This document shows positions 15,591-25,568 of a DNA stretch of 64,000 nt, piece by piece. Position numbers and translations under genes: made by a program. Source of the stretch: Kozakia baliensis (GTDB lineage Bacteria; Pseudomonadota; Alphaproteobacteria; Acetobacterales; Acetobacteraceae); contig NZ_CP014677.1 in NCBI RefSeq assembly GCF_001787335.1, forward strand, positions 1-64,000, in the 5' to 3' direction. The notes under the pieces were generated by a model, which worked only from the letters and a program-made list of their open reading frames with translations, ran no database searches and was not told the DNA's origin. The number at the start of each line of letters is the position of its first letter. Positions within the stretch are counted from its first letter, which is position 1.

Positions 15591-16883
15591 ATGAAGAATT
15601 CGGCTTTAGGAAAAAATAACAGCTTGGTTGGAGAACACGGCCTCGGCGCGCTGGCGATCGCCGCGCTGATCTTCTTCGCCATGGGCTTCGTCACATGGCT
15701 CAACGGCCCGCTCATCTCCTTCGTGCGGGTGGCGTTCTCGCTCAACGATTTCAACGCCTTTTTTGTGCCGATGGTGTTTTATTTCTCCTATTTCCTCTTC
15801 TCGCTTCCCGCTTCCATCGTGGCCAAACGTCTCGGGCTGAAACGCGGCCTCTCGCTCTCCATTCTCGTCTCCGCGCTCGGCGTTGCTATGTTCGGGCAGT
15901 TCGTCGCCTGGCGCATTTATGGCGGCGCGCTCACCGGGTTGCTCACCTTGGGCGCAGGGTTGTCGCTCATGCAAGTTGTCATCAACCCGCTCGTCAGTCT
16001 CCTCGGCCCCGCCGACCGCGCAGCCCAGCGTATCGCCGTCATGGGCATCAGCAACAAAATCGCCGGAATTCTCGCCCCCATCGTGCTCGCAACGCTGGTT
16101 ATGCACGATCTCGGTAGCGTTGCCCTACGCGCGCAAAACACAGCCGATCCTGTTGCGCGAGACGCCATCCTCGGCAGCTTCGTCCATGCGCTTTACGCGC
16201 CTTATCTCGGCATGGCGGGCATTCTTGTCCTCATCGCCATCGTCGTGGCCCTCTTTCCGCTCCCCAACCTCGAAGCGCCACCTCTGCCAACCAGCGCCCG
16301 ACAGCAATCCGCGCGCGTTTTCAAGCCGCATCTTATATTCGGCTTCATCACCATGTTCCTCTATGTCGGTTCGGAAGTTCTGGCGGGTGACGCTATCGGC
16401 ACGTACGGCTTGGGCTTCGGCCTTCCCTTGGACCAAACAAAATTCTTCACCTCGCTTACCCTCACCGGGATGTTGATCGGCTATATCGCGGGCTTCCTCG
16501 CCATTCCGCGCCTCCTGCCGCAAGAACGCTATATGGAATTGTCCTGCATCGCGGGTTGTCTCTTGAGTATTCTTGCCTTCATTACCCACGGCTACGCTTC
16601 CGTGCTTTGCGTCGCTCTGCTCGGTGTGGCGAACGCCATGATCATGCCGACCATTTTTCCCATCGCCATCCGTGGCGCAGGCGCACACACCGCCCTCGCC
16701 TCCGCCTTGCTCGTCATGTCCTATAGCGGCGGCGCCGTCATTCCGCAGATTTACGTACTGTTGAAACCCTATTTCGGCTTCCAGGCCATGTTCGCGCTCA
16801 TCACTCTACCCACCTATCTTGCCATCATGCTCTATGCACGCCGTTATGGGCGCGTCGGCATTCTACCCATGGAGAACAAGTGA
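15591..16883 (+). CDS. nagP: MFS sugar permease, FucP/NagP type (GlcNAc uptake)
   Basis: 430 residues from ATG 15591, chosen because GGAAA lies eight bases upstream; ATG 15576 and 15546 are in frame. Twelve hydrophobic segments are apparent. 'FFAMGFVTWLNGPLISFVRV' at the first helix and 'GAGLSLMQVVINPLVSLLGP' at helix four or five are hallmarks of the FHS (fucose-glucose-galactose-NagP) H+ symporters. It is the inner-membrane step between the TonB receptor/hexosaminidase and the kinase. Its stop overlaps the nagA GTG. Confidence 0.88.
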   Translation: MKNSALGKNNSLVGEHGLGALAIAALIFFAMGFVTWLNGPLISFVRVAFSLNDFNAFFVPMVFYFSYFLFSLPASIVAKRLGLKRGLSLSILVSALGVAMFGQFVAWRIYGGALTGLLTLGAGLSLMQVVINPLVSLLGPADRAAQRIAVMGISNKIAGILAPIVLATLVMHDLGSVALRAQNTADPVARDAILGSFVHALYAPYLGMAGILVLIAIVVALFPLPNLEAPPLPTSARQQSARVFKPHLIFGFITMFLYVGSEVLAGDAIGTYGLGFGLPLDQTKFFTSLTLTGMLIGYIAGFLAIPRLLPQERYMELSCIAGCLLSILAFITHGYASVLCVALLGVANAMIMPTIFPIAIRGAGAHTALASALLVMSYSGGAVIPQIYVLLKPYFGFQAMFALITLPTYLAIMLYARRYGRVGILPMENK

Positions 16884-17995
16884 GCATGTATCTCGACGGC
16901 CAAATCGTCCTTCCCGATCGCCTTTTGAGTGGGCGCGTCACTTTCGACGCCCAAATCCGTACGGTCGAACCACTCCAAAATGCTCCGCGCCGATATATCC
17001 TCCCCGGCTTCATCGACGGCCACGTCCATGGCGGAGACGGTGCGGACACGATGGACGGCGTGCAAGCCATTGAGAAACTCGCCCGCTTCCACCTCGCTCA
17101 CGGCACAACAACGCTGTTGCCGACCACCATCACCCGCCCATGGGCCGATGTCATGGCCGCTCTTGATGCCATCGCCACCATCATGAAAACCGGCGTTGAC
17201 GGCGGCCCACGCATCCCAGGCGCGCATCTGGAAGGCCCATTCGTCAGCCCCCACAAACTCGGCGCGCAGCCTCCCTTCGCCATCTCTCCAAGCCCAGACC
17301 GCGTGGCCGAAATTCTCGCCACCGACTGTGTGCGCGTCGTCACCCTGGCGCCGGAATTGGAGCATGCGGAAAGCGCCATCGCCGCCTTTTCCGAAGCCGG
17401 GGTGCGTGTCAGCCTCGGCCACACCACGGCGGATTACGAAACGGCGGAACGCGCCATTTGCGCCATCTGCGCTGCGGGCGGCACGCCAGGCGGCACACAT
17501 TTGTTCAATGCCATGTCATCCATCGAAGGCCGCAAACCCGGCCCCGCCGCCGCCTTGATGTGCCATGACGAGGCTTTTGCGGAGATGATCTTCGACACCC
17601 ATCACGTCCATCCGGCCAGCTTTCGCCTCGCTTCTCGCGTGATGGGCAACCGGCTCCTGTTCGTCACCGACGCCATGCGTGGCGCGGGCCAAGCGGACGG
17701 CCCCAGTCAACTCGGCGGACAGGATGTGTTGATCGAAAAAGGCGTTGTCCGTCTTCCCAACGGTACGCTCGCTGGAAGCGTCCTGACGCTGGATCAGGCC
17801 CTGCGAAACGCCGTGCAAAACGGTGCGTCCCTGCCCCAGGCCGCCCGTCTGGTCAGCACCAACGCCGCCACCTATCTCGGCCTGCACGACCGGGGCGAAA
17901 TCACGCCCAACCGCCTCGCCGATTTCACCATCCTCGACGAAAACCTACAGGTGCGAGAAGTCTGGGTCGGCGGAGAACGGCGCTTCGGTGTTTAA
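16880..17995 (+). CDS. nagA: N-acetylglucosamine-6-phosphate deacetylase
   Basis: 371 residues. GTG 16880 overlaps the permease stop (GTGA), and ATG 16886 with GGAG 11 bases ahead is equally plausible. Amidohydrolase motifs are complete: 'GFIDGHVHGGDGAD' (metal His), 'GAHLEGPFVSP' (metal Glu), 'SLGHTTADYE', 'GGTHLFNAMSS' (substrate His) and 'FVTDAMRGAG' (catalytic Asp). It removes acetate from GlcNAc-6-P to give glucosamine-6-P, the NagB substrate. With nagK and nagB this makes the intracellular pathway complete. Confidence 0.95.
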   Translation: MSMYLDGQIVLPDRLLSGRVTFDAQIRTVEPLQNAPRRYILPGFIDGHVHGGDGADTMDGVQAIEKLARFHLAHGTTTLLPTTITRPWADVMAALDAIATIMKTGVDGGPRIPGAHLEGPFVSPHKLGAQPPFAISPSPDRVAEILATDCVRVVTLAPELEHAESAIAAFSEAGVRVSLGHTTADYETAERAICAICAAGGTPGGTHLFNAMSSIEGRKPGPAAALMCHDEAFAEMIFDTHHVHPASFRLASRVMGNRLLFVTDAMRGAGQADGPSQLGGQDVLIEKGVVRLPNGTLAGSVLTLDQALRNAVQNGASLPQAARLVSTNAATYLGLHDRGEITPNRLADFTILDENLQVREVWVGGERRFGV

Positions 17996-18303
17996 CAGCT
18001 GGGCGTTCGGTTACATTTTTTAGCCTCGCTGATCCGTTCGGGTCCGGGAAAAGAAGGCAGTCATACTCATTCGCGGCCCATCATGACCTGTCCTGACCGG
18101 CTCAGTAGCCAGGAGGCGACCACCACTTGGCTGCTGCCTTTGTCGCATACAGAAATCCGGATTTTATAAGACAAATCCTGAGCCTAAAAATTTCCCAATC
18201 GGGCATATGACATTTCCCATATCGATATTGAAACAGTATGGAAATTACCCAAAGCAACGCCGTTTCGATAAGCGTTTGATCATTATGTAATGGAGGTAGC
18301 GTT
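17996..18303. promoter_or_regulatory. Intergenic region ahead of the LysR gene, with candidate operator
   Basis: About 310 bases without a gene. An imperfect inverted repeat lies at 18213-18244 (TTTCCCATA ... TATGGAAA), and TTTCCCA also occurs at 18191-18197. A dyad of this size just upstream of a LysR gene is where autoregulatory sites usually lie. GGAGG at 18292-18296 is the ribosome site of the LysR gene. Confidence 0.4.
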
Positions 18304-19200
18304 GTGAGATTACGTCAGATCGAAGTTTTTTATGCGATCATGACGACAGGATCGTTGCGGAGGGCGGCTGAAGTTTTGCATGTCTCGCAGCCCGCAGCGA
18401 GCAAAGTGTTGCGTTATGCTGAACAATCCTTAGGCTTCGCGCTGTTCGAACGCAAAGGCGGCCGATTGGTGCCGACGCGCGAGGCGCAAATCATGTTGCC
18501 GCATGTCAACGCCATATTCGGAAAACTCTCGGACCTTCGCCGCCTTACTCACAATCTTCGTTATGCGCGGGATGGTCATTCCATCAGCATCGGATGCGTG
18601 CCCAGTCTTGGGCTTAGCCTCATTCCACGTGTGATCCAGAACTACCGCGCCGAGCATCCCAATACCGAGATCACGATCGATGCGCTGCACGGTTCGGAAA
18701 TCGTGTCGCGGATTTTCAACCATGATCTCGATCTGGGTGTCGTTTTTGGCGATTACGCACGCGAAGGGCTGACGGCCCACCATATCGCTGATATCCCTCT
18801 GGTTCTGATCGACAAAGAACGCGAAGGTGGCTCTATCGCGCTGACGGATATCGACCCAGCCCGTTATCTGGGCCTTTCCGAAAAAGACCCGACCGCCGGC
18901 CTGCTTGAAATGGCGCTTGACGAAGCAGGCATCGAGGCGACGCCGGCCATCCGCGTACGGACGCATTTCATGGCGGCGGAATTGGTGCGCCTTGGCGTCG
19001 GATGTACGATCGTGGACGCGTTAACCGTACTGCATCATCCAGGTCTGCCGCGCCCCTGCACGCTTTCACCGCCGCTCAGCGTGACGTGCACCGTGTTGTT
19101 CCGCGCGGATTATGCGCTCTCTCATATCTCGCGCGATATTCTCAAGCTGATGCGCCGCGAATTGGGGGTCGATCTGCAAACATTGGCGACGATGGTTTAG
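18304..19200 (+). CDS. LysR-type transcriptional regulator
   Basis: 298 residues from GTG 18304, seven bases after a strong GGAGG. The N-terminal helix-turn-helix is typical ('IEVFYAIMTTGSLRRAAEVL', 'VSQPAASKVLRYAEQSLGF'), followed by the periplasmic-binding-like effector domain ('ISIGCVPSLGLSLIPRVI'). The overall pattern resembles the NocR/OccR branch that responds to opines and amino acid derivatives. It precedes the run of hydrolase and amino acid oxidation genes on the same strand, so it is the best candidate for their regulator. The effector is unknown. Confidence 0.87.
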   Translation: MRLRQIEVFYAIMTTGSLRRAAEVLHVSQPAASKVLRYAEQSLGFALFERKGGRLVPTREAQIMLPHVNAIFGKLSDLRRLTHNLRYARDGHSISIGCVPSLGLSLIPRVIQNYRAEHPNTEITIDALHGSEIVSRIFNHDLDLGVVFGDYAREGLTAHHIADIPLVLIDKEREGGSIALTDIDPARYLGLSEKDPTAGLLEMALDEAGIEATPAIRVRTHFMAAELVRLGVGCTIVDALTVLHHPGLPRPCTLSPPLSVTCTVLFRADYALSHISRDILKLMRRELGVDLQTLATMV

Positions 19201-19327
19201 CCTTAGGTTATCGGCTGTGCACATCTCGCAACGGGACATGCCTGCAAACTTCATGCTTTAATTTCATCTAAGCGCCAAAACCGGTCCTTTTTCGGAATGG
19301 CATGAGGGTTTGAATTTCGGAGCGGTT

Positions 19328-20935
19328 ATGTACAAGCGTCGCGGCCTATACGGAGCCGCCATTTTCACAGGAGCGCTCGCGCTCTCTCCGATGCATGAAA
19401 CCCGCGCGGCGGCGTTGCCACCAGGACTAACGGCGCAAGAGATCGACAAGACGGTAGAACGCGCGCGCGATGCCTTTCATGTGCCGGGCATTGCCGTCGC
19501 TGTCGTTCATGACGGCAAGATCGTCTTCAGTCATGGTTACGGGCGGCGCGCTGAAGAGCACCACAGCGCACTCGTGGACAGTCGCACCCTGTTCGCCATC
19601 GGATCGAACACCAAGGAATTCACCGCTACCGCTCTGGCGCAACTCGTGGATGCGGGCAAGCTGAAATGGGATGATCGTATCGTTGACCATATGCCGGAAT
19701 TTCGCGTGTCCGACCCGTGGATGACGCGTGAATTTCGCGTGTCCGACCTACTGACGCATCACAGCGGCATAGGGCTTGGCGCGGGCGACCTCATGTTGTT
19801 CTCACATAGCACGTTCACGCGCGCAGAGGTGTTGGCGGGATTGCCCCACATGCCATTTACCGCGCCGTTCCGCAGCGATTACGCTTATAATAATTTGCTC
19901 TATGTCGTCGCCGGAACACTTGTAGAGCGGCTAACGGGACAAAGCTGGGAAGATGTCGTCCAGCATCGTCTGATCGACGCGTCAGGACTGCCCGCATGTC
20001 AGTCCACACCGCCTTATAAAAGCGAGAGCGACGTTGCAACCGGCGAAGGTGGCAACGTTGCGTTGCCTGATAAAAGCGCGCGCCATATCCCGGCAGTCGC
20101 TCCGGCAGGCGGCATCTGGTGCAGCGTGGACGGGATGGCACGTTGGGCGCAAATCTATCTCAATGGAGGGCGAACGCCGGAAGGGAAGAGCATTTTCAGC
20201 ACCGAGAGCCGCGATACGCTCTGGTCGCCTCATGCTCTGCTGCCGTTGCCGGACATGGCGGCCGCCACCGGGACTCATTTCCGCGCCTATGGTTATGGCT
20301 GGTTCATGGAGGATTTCTTCGGGCACAAACGCGTCTGGCATACCGGCACTATCGACGGGATGGTAAGTTACGTCACGTTCCTGCCCGAGTTGAAAAGCGG
20401 CATCGTCGTGCTGACCAATCACGACGACCATAACGCGACCTACGCCATCGCAACGACGCTAAGCGCCTATATCGCGACCGGACACAGCAACAACTGGATT
20501 GATTTCTGGAAACGGAAGGAAGACGACGCGAAAGCGCAAGCGGCCAAGGAAACATTACAAAACGGCCCAGGCTCGCCTGCGCGACCGTTCATGAACCTTT
20601 CTGAAATGCAACAGCGGGATTATCTTGGCGATTATCGGGATGATTGGTGCGGGCTGATCACCGTCACCCGACGCAACCGCGATCTGCGGCTGACATTTTC
20701 CAAGGCCGATGGTTTGGCGGGCAGCATGTTGGCATTGCCGCATGATTTGTTCGTCGTCCGCTGGGACAATCGCGCGCAGGATGGCGAAGACGATGCCTAC
20801 GTTCAGTTCGAGCGCGATTTTTCCGGCAAAGTGACGGGCATGAGGATGCGGCTGGTAGGTTCGGATTTCAGCTTCGACGCCCAAGATTTGCATCCCCGGA
20901 AAATGGATGCCTCGGCAAATGAGTTCAGCCGATGA
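19328..20935 (+). CDS. Exported serine hydrolase, beta-lactamase/PBP-like (PF00144) with C-terminal DUF3471-like domain
   Basis: 535 residues from ATG 19328 (GGAG five bases upstream), with a signal peptide. The SxxK nucleophile motif is S-N-T-K at residues 93-96, the second motif Y-x-N lies in 'YAYNN' (about 185-189), and a K/H-T-G-like 'WHTGTIDGMVS' follows. The last 110 residues ('YLGDYRDDWCGLITV', 'VQFERDFSGKVTGMRMR') look like the DUF3471 beta domain. Relatives include D-aminopeptidases, D-amino acid amidases and esterases, and the neighbours favour D-amino acid-containing substrates. The last codon overlaps dadA (ATGA). Confidence 0.82.
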   Translation: MYKRRGLYGAAIFTGALALSPMHETRAAALPPGLTAQEIDKTVERARDAFHVPGIAVAVVHDGKIVFSHGYGRRAEEHHSALVDSRTLFAIGSNTKEFTATALAQLVDAGKLKWDDRIVDHMPEFRVSDPWMTREFRVSDLLTHHSGIGLGAGDLMLFSHSTFTRAEVLAGLPHMPFTAPFRSDYAYNNLLYVVAGTLVERLTGQSWEDVVQHRLIDASGLPACQSTPPYKSESDVATGEGGNVALPDKSARHIPAVAPAGGIWCSVDGMARWAQIYLNGGRTPEGKSIFSTESRDTLWSPHALLPLPDMAAATGTHFRAYGYGWFMEDFFGHKRVWHTGTIDGMVSYVTFLPELKSGIVVLTNHDDHNATYAIATTLSAYIATGHSNNWIDFWKRKEDDAKAQAAKETLQNGPGSPARPFMNLSEMQQRDYLGDYRDDWCGLITVTRRNRDLRLTFSKADGLAGSMLALPHDLFVVRWDNRAQDGEDDAYVQFERDFSGKVTGMRMRLVGSDFSFDAQDLHPRKMDASANEFSR

Positions 20936-22149
20936 AACAACGTATCGCGGTGATCGGTGGCGGCGTGATCGGGCTTTCCACCGCCTATGCCTTGATCCGA
21001 GCAGGTCACGATGTCACGTTGGTCGAACGGAACGAGGATGTCGGGCTCGGCGCAAGTTACGCCAATGGCGGTCAACTCAGCTATCGCTATGTCAGCCCGC
21101 TGGCCGATGCGGGCGTGCCGCGTCAGGCATTGCGCTGGATGCTGAAATCCGGCTCGCCGGTATCGCTTCGGCTCCGCGCCGATCCGAACCAATGGCGCTG
21201 GATGTTCTCATTCCTTTCGGCGTGCACCCATAAAACCAACCGCCAAAGCACGGCGGCGCTGTTGAGCCTGGCGCTTCGGGGACAGGACGAACTGGCGGCA
21301 TGGCGCGCGGAAGGGCTGGACGGCTTCATGTGGCGGCAGCCGGGAAAGCTCGTGCTGTATCGGCAGGATGCTGCTTTTCGCAAAGCTATGTTCTCCATTC
21401 ACGACGCCAAGCTGGAACGCGCCTTATCTCCAGCGGACTGCGCCAAGATCGAACCGGCGTTCGCTCATCTCGCCCCTGATTTGGCAGGGGGAATTTTCTC
21501 GCCCGAGGATGAAGTCGCGGACAGCCACCTTTTTTGCAAGGCGCTGAAAGCATCGCTGCTGTGCGAGCCACGGTTTCGCTACGTTCAGGGAAATTCCTCC
21601 CTGGCGCCGGATACAGAAAACCGCTGTGAATTGAAGGTGGACGGGCGTCGTTTCACGACGGACCTGATCGTACTCGCGGCGGGGTTGGGCGCGCGGGATA
21701 TGACTATACCTCTCGGTATCCATCTGCCGCTCTATGGACTGAAGGGTTACAGTCTTACGCTTCGTCCGTCTCCCGAGACGATGCCTTCCGTAAGCGTCAC
21801 GGATTACGACAACCGCGTCGTCTATGCACGCCTCGGCGATGCGCTTCGTGTCGCCGCAATGGTCGATATCGGTGCGGAAGACGCCACTTTCAATCCGACA
21901 CGCCTCGCCTCGTTACGTACGCTCGTCAAGCGAACGCTGCCTCACATTGCGGACGAAAGCGGCAACGATAATCCTTGGACGGGCCTGCGGCCCGCAACGC
22001 CCACAGGCGTGCCGATCATCGGACGGAGTCGCTATACCAATCTTCTGTTCAATGTCGGTCATGGCGCGCTTGGCTTCACGCTCTGCACCGGTTCGGCGGC
22101 TCGGATCGCGGATATAATCGGCCCCGCCGAGACCTATGGAGTTCAGTAA
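20932..22149 (+). CDS. dadA: D-amino acid dehydrogenase-like flavoprotein (DadA family)
   Basis: 405 residues. The FAD-binding loop 'IAVIGGGVIGLSTAYALIRA' is at the extreme N terminus, followed by 'ASYANGGQLSYRYVSPLAD', which matches the DadA signature A-N-G-G-Q-x-S. The C terminus has 'GLRPATPTGVPIIG' and 'NVGHGALGFTLCTGSA'. DadA enzymes oxidise D-amino acids to keto acids and pass electrons to the membrane quinone pool. It overlaps the upstream serine hydrolase by four bases and shares TAATG with the next one, so the genes are tightly coupled. DadA itself is cytoplasmic, with no signal peptide seen here. Confidence 0.85.
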   Translation: MKQRIAVIGGGVIGLSTAYALIRAGHDVTLVERNEDVGLGASYANGGQLSYRYVSPLADAGVPRQALRWMLKSGSPVSLRLRADPNQWRWMFSFLSACTHKTNRQSTAALLSLALRGQDELAAWRAEGLDGFMWRQPGKLVLYRQDAAFRKAMFSIHDAKLERALSPADCAKIEPAFAHLAPDLAGGIFSPEDEVADSHLFCKALKASLLCEPRFRYVQGNSSLAPDTENRCELKVDGRRFTTDLIVLAAGLGARDMTIPLGIHLPLYGLKGYSLTLRPSPETMPSVSVTDYDNRVVYARLGDALRVAAMVDIGAEDATFNPTRLASLRTLVKRTLPHIADESGNDNPWTGLRPATPTGVPIIGRSRYTNLLFNVGHGALGFTLCTGSAARIADIIGPAETYGVQ

Positions 22150-23420
22150 TGATCGTGCGTCTTCTTCAGCGCTGTGCCCCCGTTTTCTTGCTCGTCACAG
22201 GCGTGAGCCCGACGCTCGCCGCTGCACTTCCTTCTGCGGATGTCGGGTTGGAGCGAATCCTTACCCAAGGCGAGGCGCGCCCGCTGGCAGGCCTTGCGGC
22301 GATGCGTATTCGCAACGGAGAAATAGTCTATCGCTATTCCGCTGGGTTCGCACGAAAAAACGGTGCGGAGGTTATGCCTCTGCGGTCGGATACGCTGTTT
22401 CGCATCGCCTCCGTTTCGAAATTCGTCACGACCGTCGGCTTAATGAAACTGGTGGAGCAAGGGCGGATCAATCTGGATGCGGATGTGTCCCGCTACCTGG
22501 GTTTTCAACTTCGAAATCCCGACTTCCCTGACGTGGCGATCACGACGCGTATGTTGTTGAGCCATACGGCAAGTATCGCGGATGCGGACGATTACGTGAT
22601 TCCGGCGGATCATTCGGTTTCGGAATTCTTCGATCCATCACATCGATTAGGAATGGCGAATTATCATTTCATTTCCGGACACCGACCGGGATCGTGGTTC
22701 AGCTACTGCAATTTATGTTACGGGCTGGTCGGCACCATGATCGAGCGTGTGAGTGGAGAGCGTTTCGACCTCTATCAACAAAGGCACGTGCTGGGACCCC
22801 TCGGAATCGATGCGGGTTATGATCCGGCGCAGCTTCGTCACCCGGAACGGCTGGCGACCCTCTATCGCCACACCGATAAAGGTTATGAAGCCGTTAAGGA
22901 TGTGGCGGCCCAGTTTGTACCGGAAGCACCCACGAATTATCGGATTGGTACGAATGCGACGATCTTCTCGCCACAGGGCGGTCTGCGTATCTCGCTCGAT
23001 GGACTTTATCGGCTGGCGCAATTTGTGTTCGGGCGTGGGACGTTCAACGGCGTGACAGTGCTGTCGCCACGGACGGTTCAGACGATGCTGCAAACGGACT
23101 GGCGCTATAACGGGCATAATGGCGAGGGGACCTATCCTATCGCAAGCTACGGACTGGCGACGATTCAACTTATCGGCGCAAAAGATCCAACGGGACATCC
23201 CACGATCCCCTATCGTGGCTATCACGGCGGGCTTGTCGGTCATCTTGGCGATGCGTACGGCCTACGATCGGGCTTCTGGCTCGACCCTGCGACGCATGAT
23301 GGCTTCCTTTTTATCGCGGATGGTTTTCCCGAGGACGGAAAGGAGAAATCAGGTGATTTTTCATCCTTCACGAAAGTGGAAGAAGGAATCTTCGGCGTGC
23401 TTGCAGGAGCAGGCAAATGA
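22149..23420 (+). CDS. Second exported serine hydrolase, beta-lactamase/PBP-like (PF00144)
   Basis: 423 residues from ATG 22149, overlapping the dadA stop by one base; the longer frame back to 21975 lies inside dadA and is rejected. A signal peptide is present ('MIVRLLQRCAPVFLLVTGVS', then cleavage near 'LAAA'). SxxK is S-V-S-K in 'FRIASVSKFVTTVG', Y-x-N is in 'WFSYCNLCYGLVG', and the third motif is 'YHGGLVGHLG'. It lacks the DUF3471 tail of the first copy, so the two are not simple duplicates. A role as D-stereospecific peptidase, amidase or esterase is inferred from the neighbours. Confidence 0.82.
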   Translation: MIVRLLQRCAPVFLLVTGVSPTLAAALPSADVGLERILTQGEARPLAGLAAMRIRNGEIVYRYSAGFARKNGAEVMPLRSDTLFRIASVSKFVTTVGLMKLVEQGRINLDADVSRYLGFQLRNPDFPDVAITTRMLLSHTASIADADDYVIPADHSVSEFFDPSHRLGMANYHFISGHRPGSWFSYCNLCYGLVGTMIERVSGERFDLYQQRHVLGPLGIDAGYDPAQLRHPERLATLYRHTDKGYEAVKDVAAQFVPEAPTNYRIGTNATIFSPQGGLRISLDGLYRLAQFVFGRGTFNGVTVLSPRTVQTMLQTDWRYNGHNGEGTYPIASYGLATIQLIGAKDPTGHPTIPYRGYHGGLVGHLGDAYGLRSGFWLDPATHDGFLFIADGFPEDGKEKSGDFSSFTKVEEGIFGVLAGAGK

Positions 23421-25486
23421 AGGAGCGTGCGTTTTGGTATCGTGCCTGTGCCGGAGGTTTGTCGGTTCTTTGCGTCATGTTCGGAACGGCTCGCGCCAAT
23501 GAGGACGCGGCGCTGCGGTTGCGCCTTTCCGCGCTGCTGGCCATGCCCTTTGCCTCCGACATGGTGGGGGCGGCGCAAGCGAAGCGTTTGGCATGGGTGG
23601 AACGGCGCAATGGCGTGCGCAATGTGATGGTATCCGATGCCGGAGGCGTGCCGTACCAAGCATCGGCATATACGAAGGATGACGGGACGCCGCTTTGGGG
23701 GCTTGCCCTCGCTCCGGACGGTGGGACGCTAGCCTATGTGGAAGGCGGCGACCCGGAAGCGCTGGCCGACCCCGCCCCCAATCCTGATAACGCCGCGCGG
23801 CGACCGAAAGCGACCGTGCACGTCGTGCGGAACGGTAGCCAGAATATAGTCGCGGGGAAAGGATACCTCCCGGCATTTTCACCGGATGGGCGGCAACTGG
23901 CTTTCGCACGAAATGGGTCGCTTCTGATCGGGAATGCAGGTTCCTCCGCGCATACCGTAGTGACCACGGTCGGAACGATTACCGCGCTGCGTTGGTCTCC
24001 CGATGGGTCATGGATCGCCTTAGAAATCAATCGAGGTTCTCACAGTGTGATCGGGCTATGGGATATGCAGCGTGGGTTTTTACGCTTCGTATCGCCAGGA
24101 TTGGGGATCGACCGCTTGCCGAATTTTTCGCGGGATGGGCAGCAATTGGCTTTCGTCCGCGCGCAGGAGCCACCGTTGCTGACGCGCCCGGAAGACGGGC
24201 AATTCTGGTCGCTCCATCTTTACGATCTGGCCTCGGGTACCGACCAAACTCTCTGGACGCCGCCACGCGGTCAGGGAAGCCGGTTCTGGGGGGCAGACGA
24301 TCTTGGTCTCGAATGGACCGCGGATGGACGAATTCTGTTTCCCTGGGAGGGAAGCGGTTGGCTGCGGATTTGTGCCATCGATGTTCATAATGCCGCCGCG
24401 CCGCACTGCCTGACACCAGATGGCGCAGAAGTTTCGTCCTATCGGCTTTCGACTGACGGAAAATCACTATTTTATACGTCCAATGTCGGCGATAACGATC
24501 ACTGGCGCGCATGGTCACAAAGGCTGGACGGCGCGGTAACGGCTCTGACCGATAAGGAAGAAGAAGCCACGGCGCTCACCATGGCGGGAGGCGATATCGC
24601 GGTCATGACCACAAGCGCCACACAAACGGCACATCCGGTCATTTTTCATGATGCTCGACGGCGGACGCCTTCCCCCCCGGCTCTACCCGCAGGCATAAGC
24701 TTCACTTCACCGCAGAGCGTGCATTTTCGCAGCGAAGACGGTTTCAATATCCATGGGCAGCTCTTTCTGCCGCCTGCCGGTACGCACGGGCCGCATCCGG
24801 CATTGGTGTTCGTGCATGGCGGCCCACATCGCCAAATGCTACCGTCGTTCAATGCGATGGGATATTATTCCAATGCCTATCTGATGAATCAGACATTGGC
24901 GTCGCGCGGCTATGTCGTGTTGTCGGTGAATTACCGCAGCGGCACGGGATACGGTTTGGCGTTTCGAAATGCGGAAAGAATCGGAAGCACCGGAAGCAGT
25001 GAGTATCGGGATGTTCACGCGGCGGCGCTGTATCTTCGTGCCCGATCGGACGTTTCGCCCGGACACATTGGGATCTGGGGGGGAAGTTGGGGCGGTTATC
25101 TCGCAGGGCTGGCGCTAGCTCGCGATAGCGCATTGTTTGCCGCCGGGGCAGATTTCCATGGTGTTCATGACATGACGGAGCCGGATCATCCCGGCCTATC
25201 TCCAGAGGAAAACCGCAAAGCACACGAAACGGAATGGCGCTCTTCCCCGATCGCCGATATCGCGCACTGGCATTCACCGGTTCTGCTCATTCATGGCGAT
25301 GACGATCATGATGTGGAATTCGAGCAATCCGTACTGCTCGCGCAAATGCTCTCTGCACGCGGCGTCACGCATGAGGATCATGCTTTTCCTGGAGAGCGTC
25401 ATGAATTTCTACGCCAACAGGATTGGTTAACAGCCTATCTATGGATGAGTCGGTTTTTCGACCGATATCTTGGGAACGCCCCATGA
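23417..25486 (+). CDS. Exported S9 family (prolyl oligopeptidase-like) peptidase
   Basis: 689 residues, with ATG 23417 overlapping the previous stop (ATGA). A signal peptide is followed by a beta-propeller with repeated 'SPDG' turns ('PAFSPDGRQLAFARNG', 'WSPDGSWIALEI', 'FSRDGQQLAFVRA') and a C-terminal alpha/beta hydrolase. The Ser motif is 'GIWGGSWGGYLAGLA', Asp is in 'HGDDDHDVEF' and His in 'FPGERHEF'. This is the dipeptidyl/acylaminoacyl peptidase architecture. It would trim peptides in the periplasm, supplying short products to the other enzymes of the locus. Confidence 0.9.
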   Translation: MKERAFWYRACAGGLSVLCVMFGTARANEDAALRLRLSALLAMPFASDMVGAAQAKRLAWVERRNGVRNVMVSDAGGVPYQASAYTKDDGTPLWGLALAPDGGTLAYVEGGDPEALADPAPNPDNAARRPKATVHVVRNGSQNIVAGKGYLPAFSPDGRQLAFARNGSLLIGNAGSSAHTVVTTVGTITALRWSPDGSWIALEINRGSHSVIGLWDMQRGFLRFVSPGLGIDRLPNFSRDGQQLAFVRAQEPPLLTRPEDGQFWSLHLYDLASGTDQTLWTPPRGQGSRFWGADDLGLEWTADGRILFPWEGSGWLRICAIDVHNAAAPHCLTPDGAEVSSYRLSTDGKSLFYTSNVGDNDHWRAWSQRLDGAVTALTDKEEEATALTMAGGDIAVMTTSATQTAHPVIFHDARRRTPSPPALPAGISFTSPQSVHFRSEDGFNIHGQLFLPPAGTHGPHPALVFVHGGPHRQMLPSFNAMGYYSNAYLMNQTLASRGYVVLSVNYRSGTGYGLAFRNAERIGSTGSSEYRDVHAAALYLRARSDVSPGHIGIWGGSWGGYLAGLALARDSALFAAGADFHGVHDMTEPDHPGLSPEENRKAHETEWRSSPIADIAHWHSPVLLIHGDDDHDVEFEQSVLLAQMLSARGVTHEDHAFPGERHEFLRQQDWLTAYLWMSRFFDRYLGNAP

Positions 25487-25568
25487 ACAATGGTAATCAA
25501 TTCGGAACATCATCGCCAGACAGGTGTGCGGCGCTTCCTACAGGCTGGCGTTTCAAGGCGGAAAGAAC

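Noticed and set aside
15606-16106. Long minus-strand open frame antisense to the MFS permease gene
   Set aside because: Very charged, low-complexity protein with no start signals; it is a shadow of GC-rich hydrophobic codons on the other strand. The same holds for 16125-16688.
21975-22148. N-terminal extension of the second serine hydrolase
   Set aside because: Falls inside dadA; ATG 22149 with a signal peptide directly follows and overlaps the dadA stop by one base.
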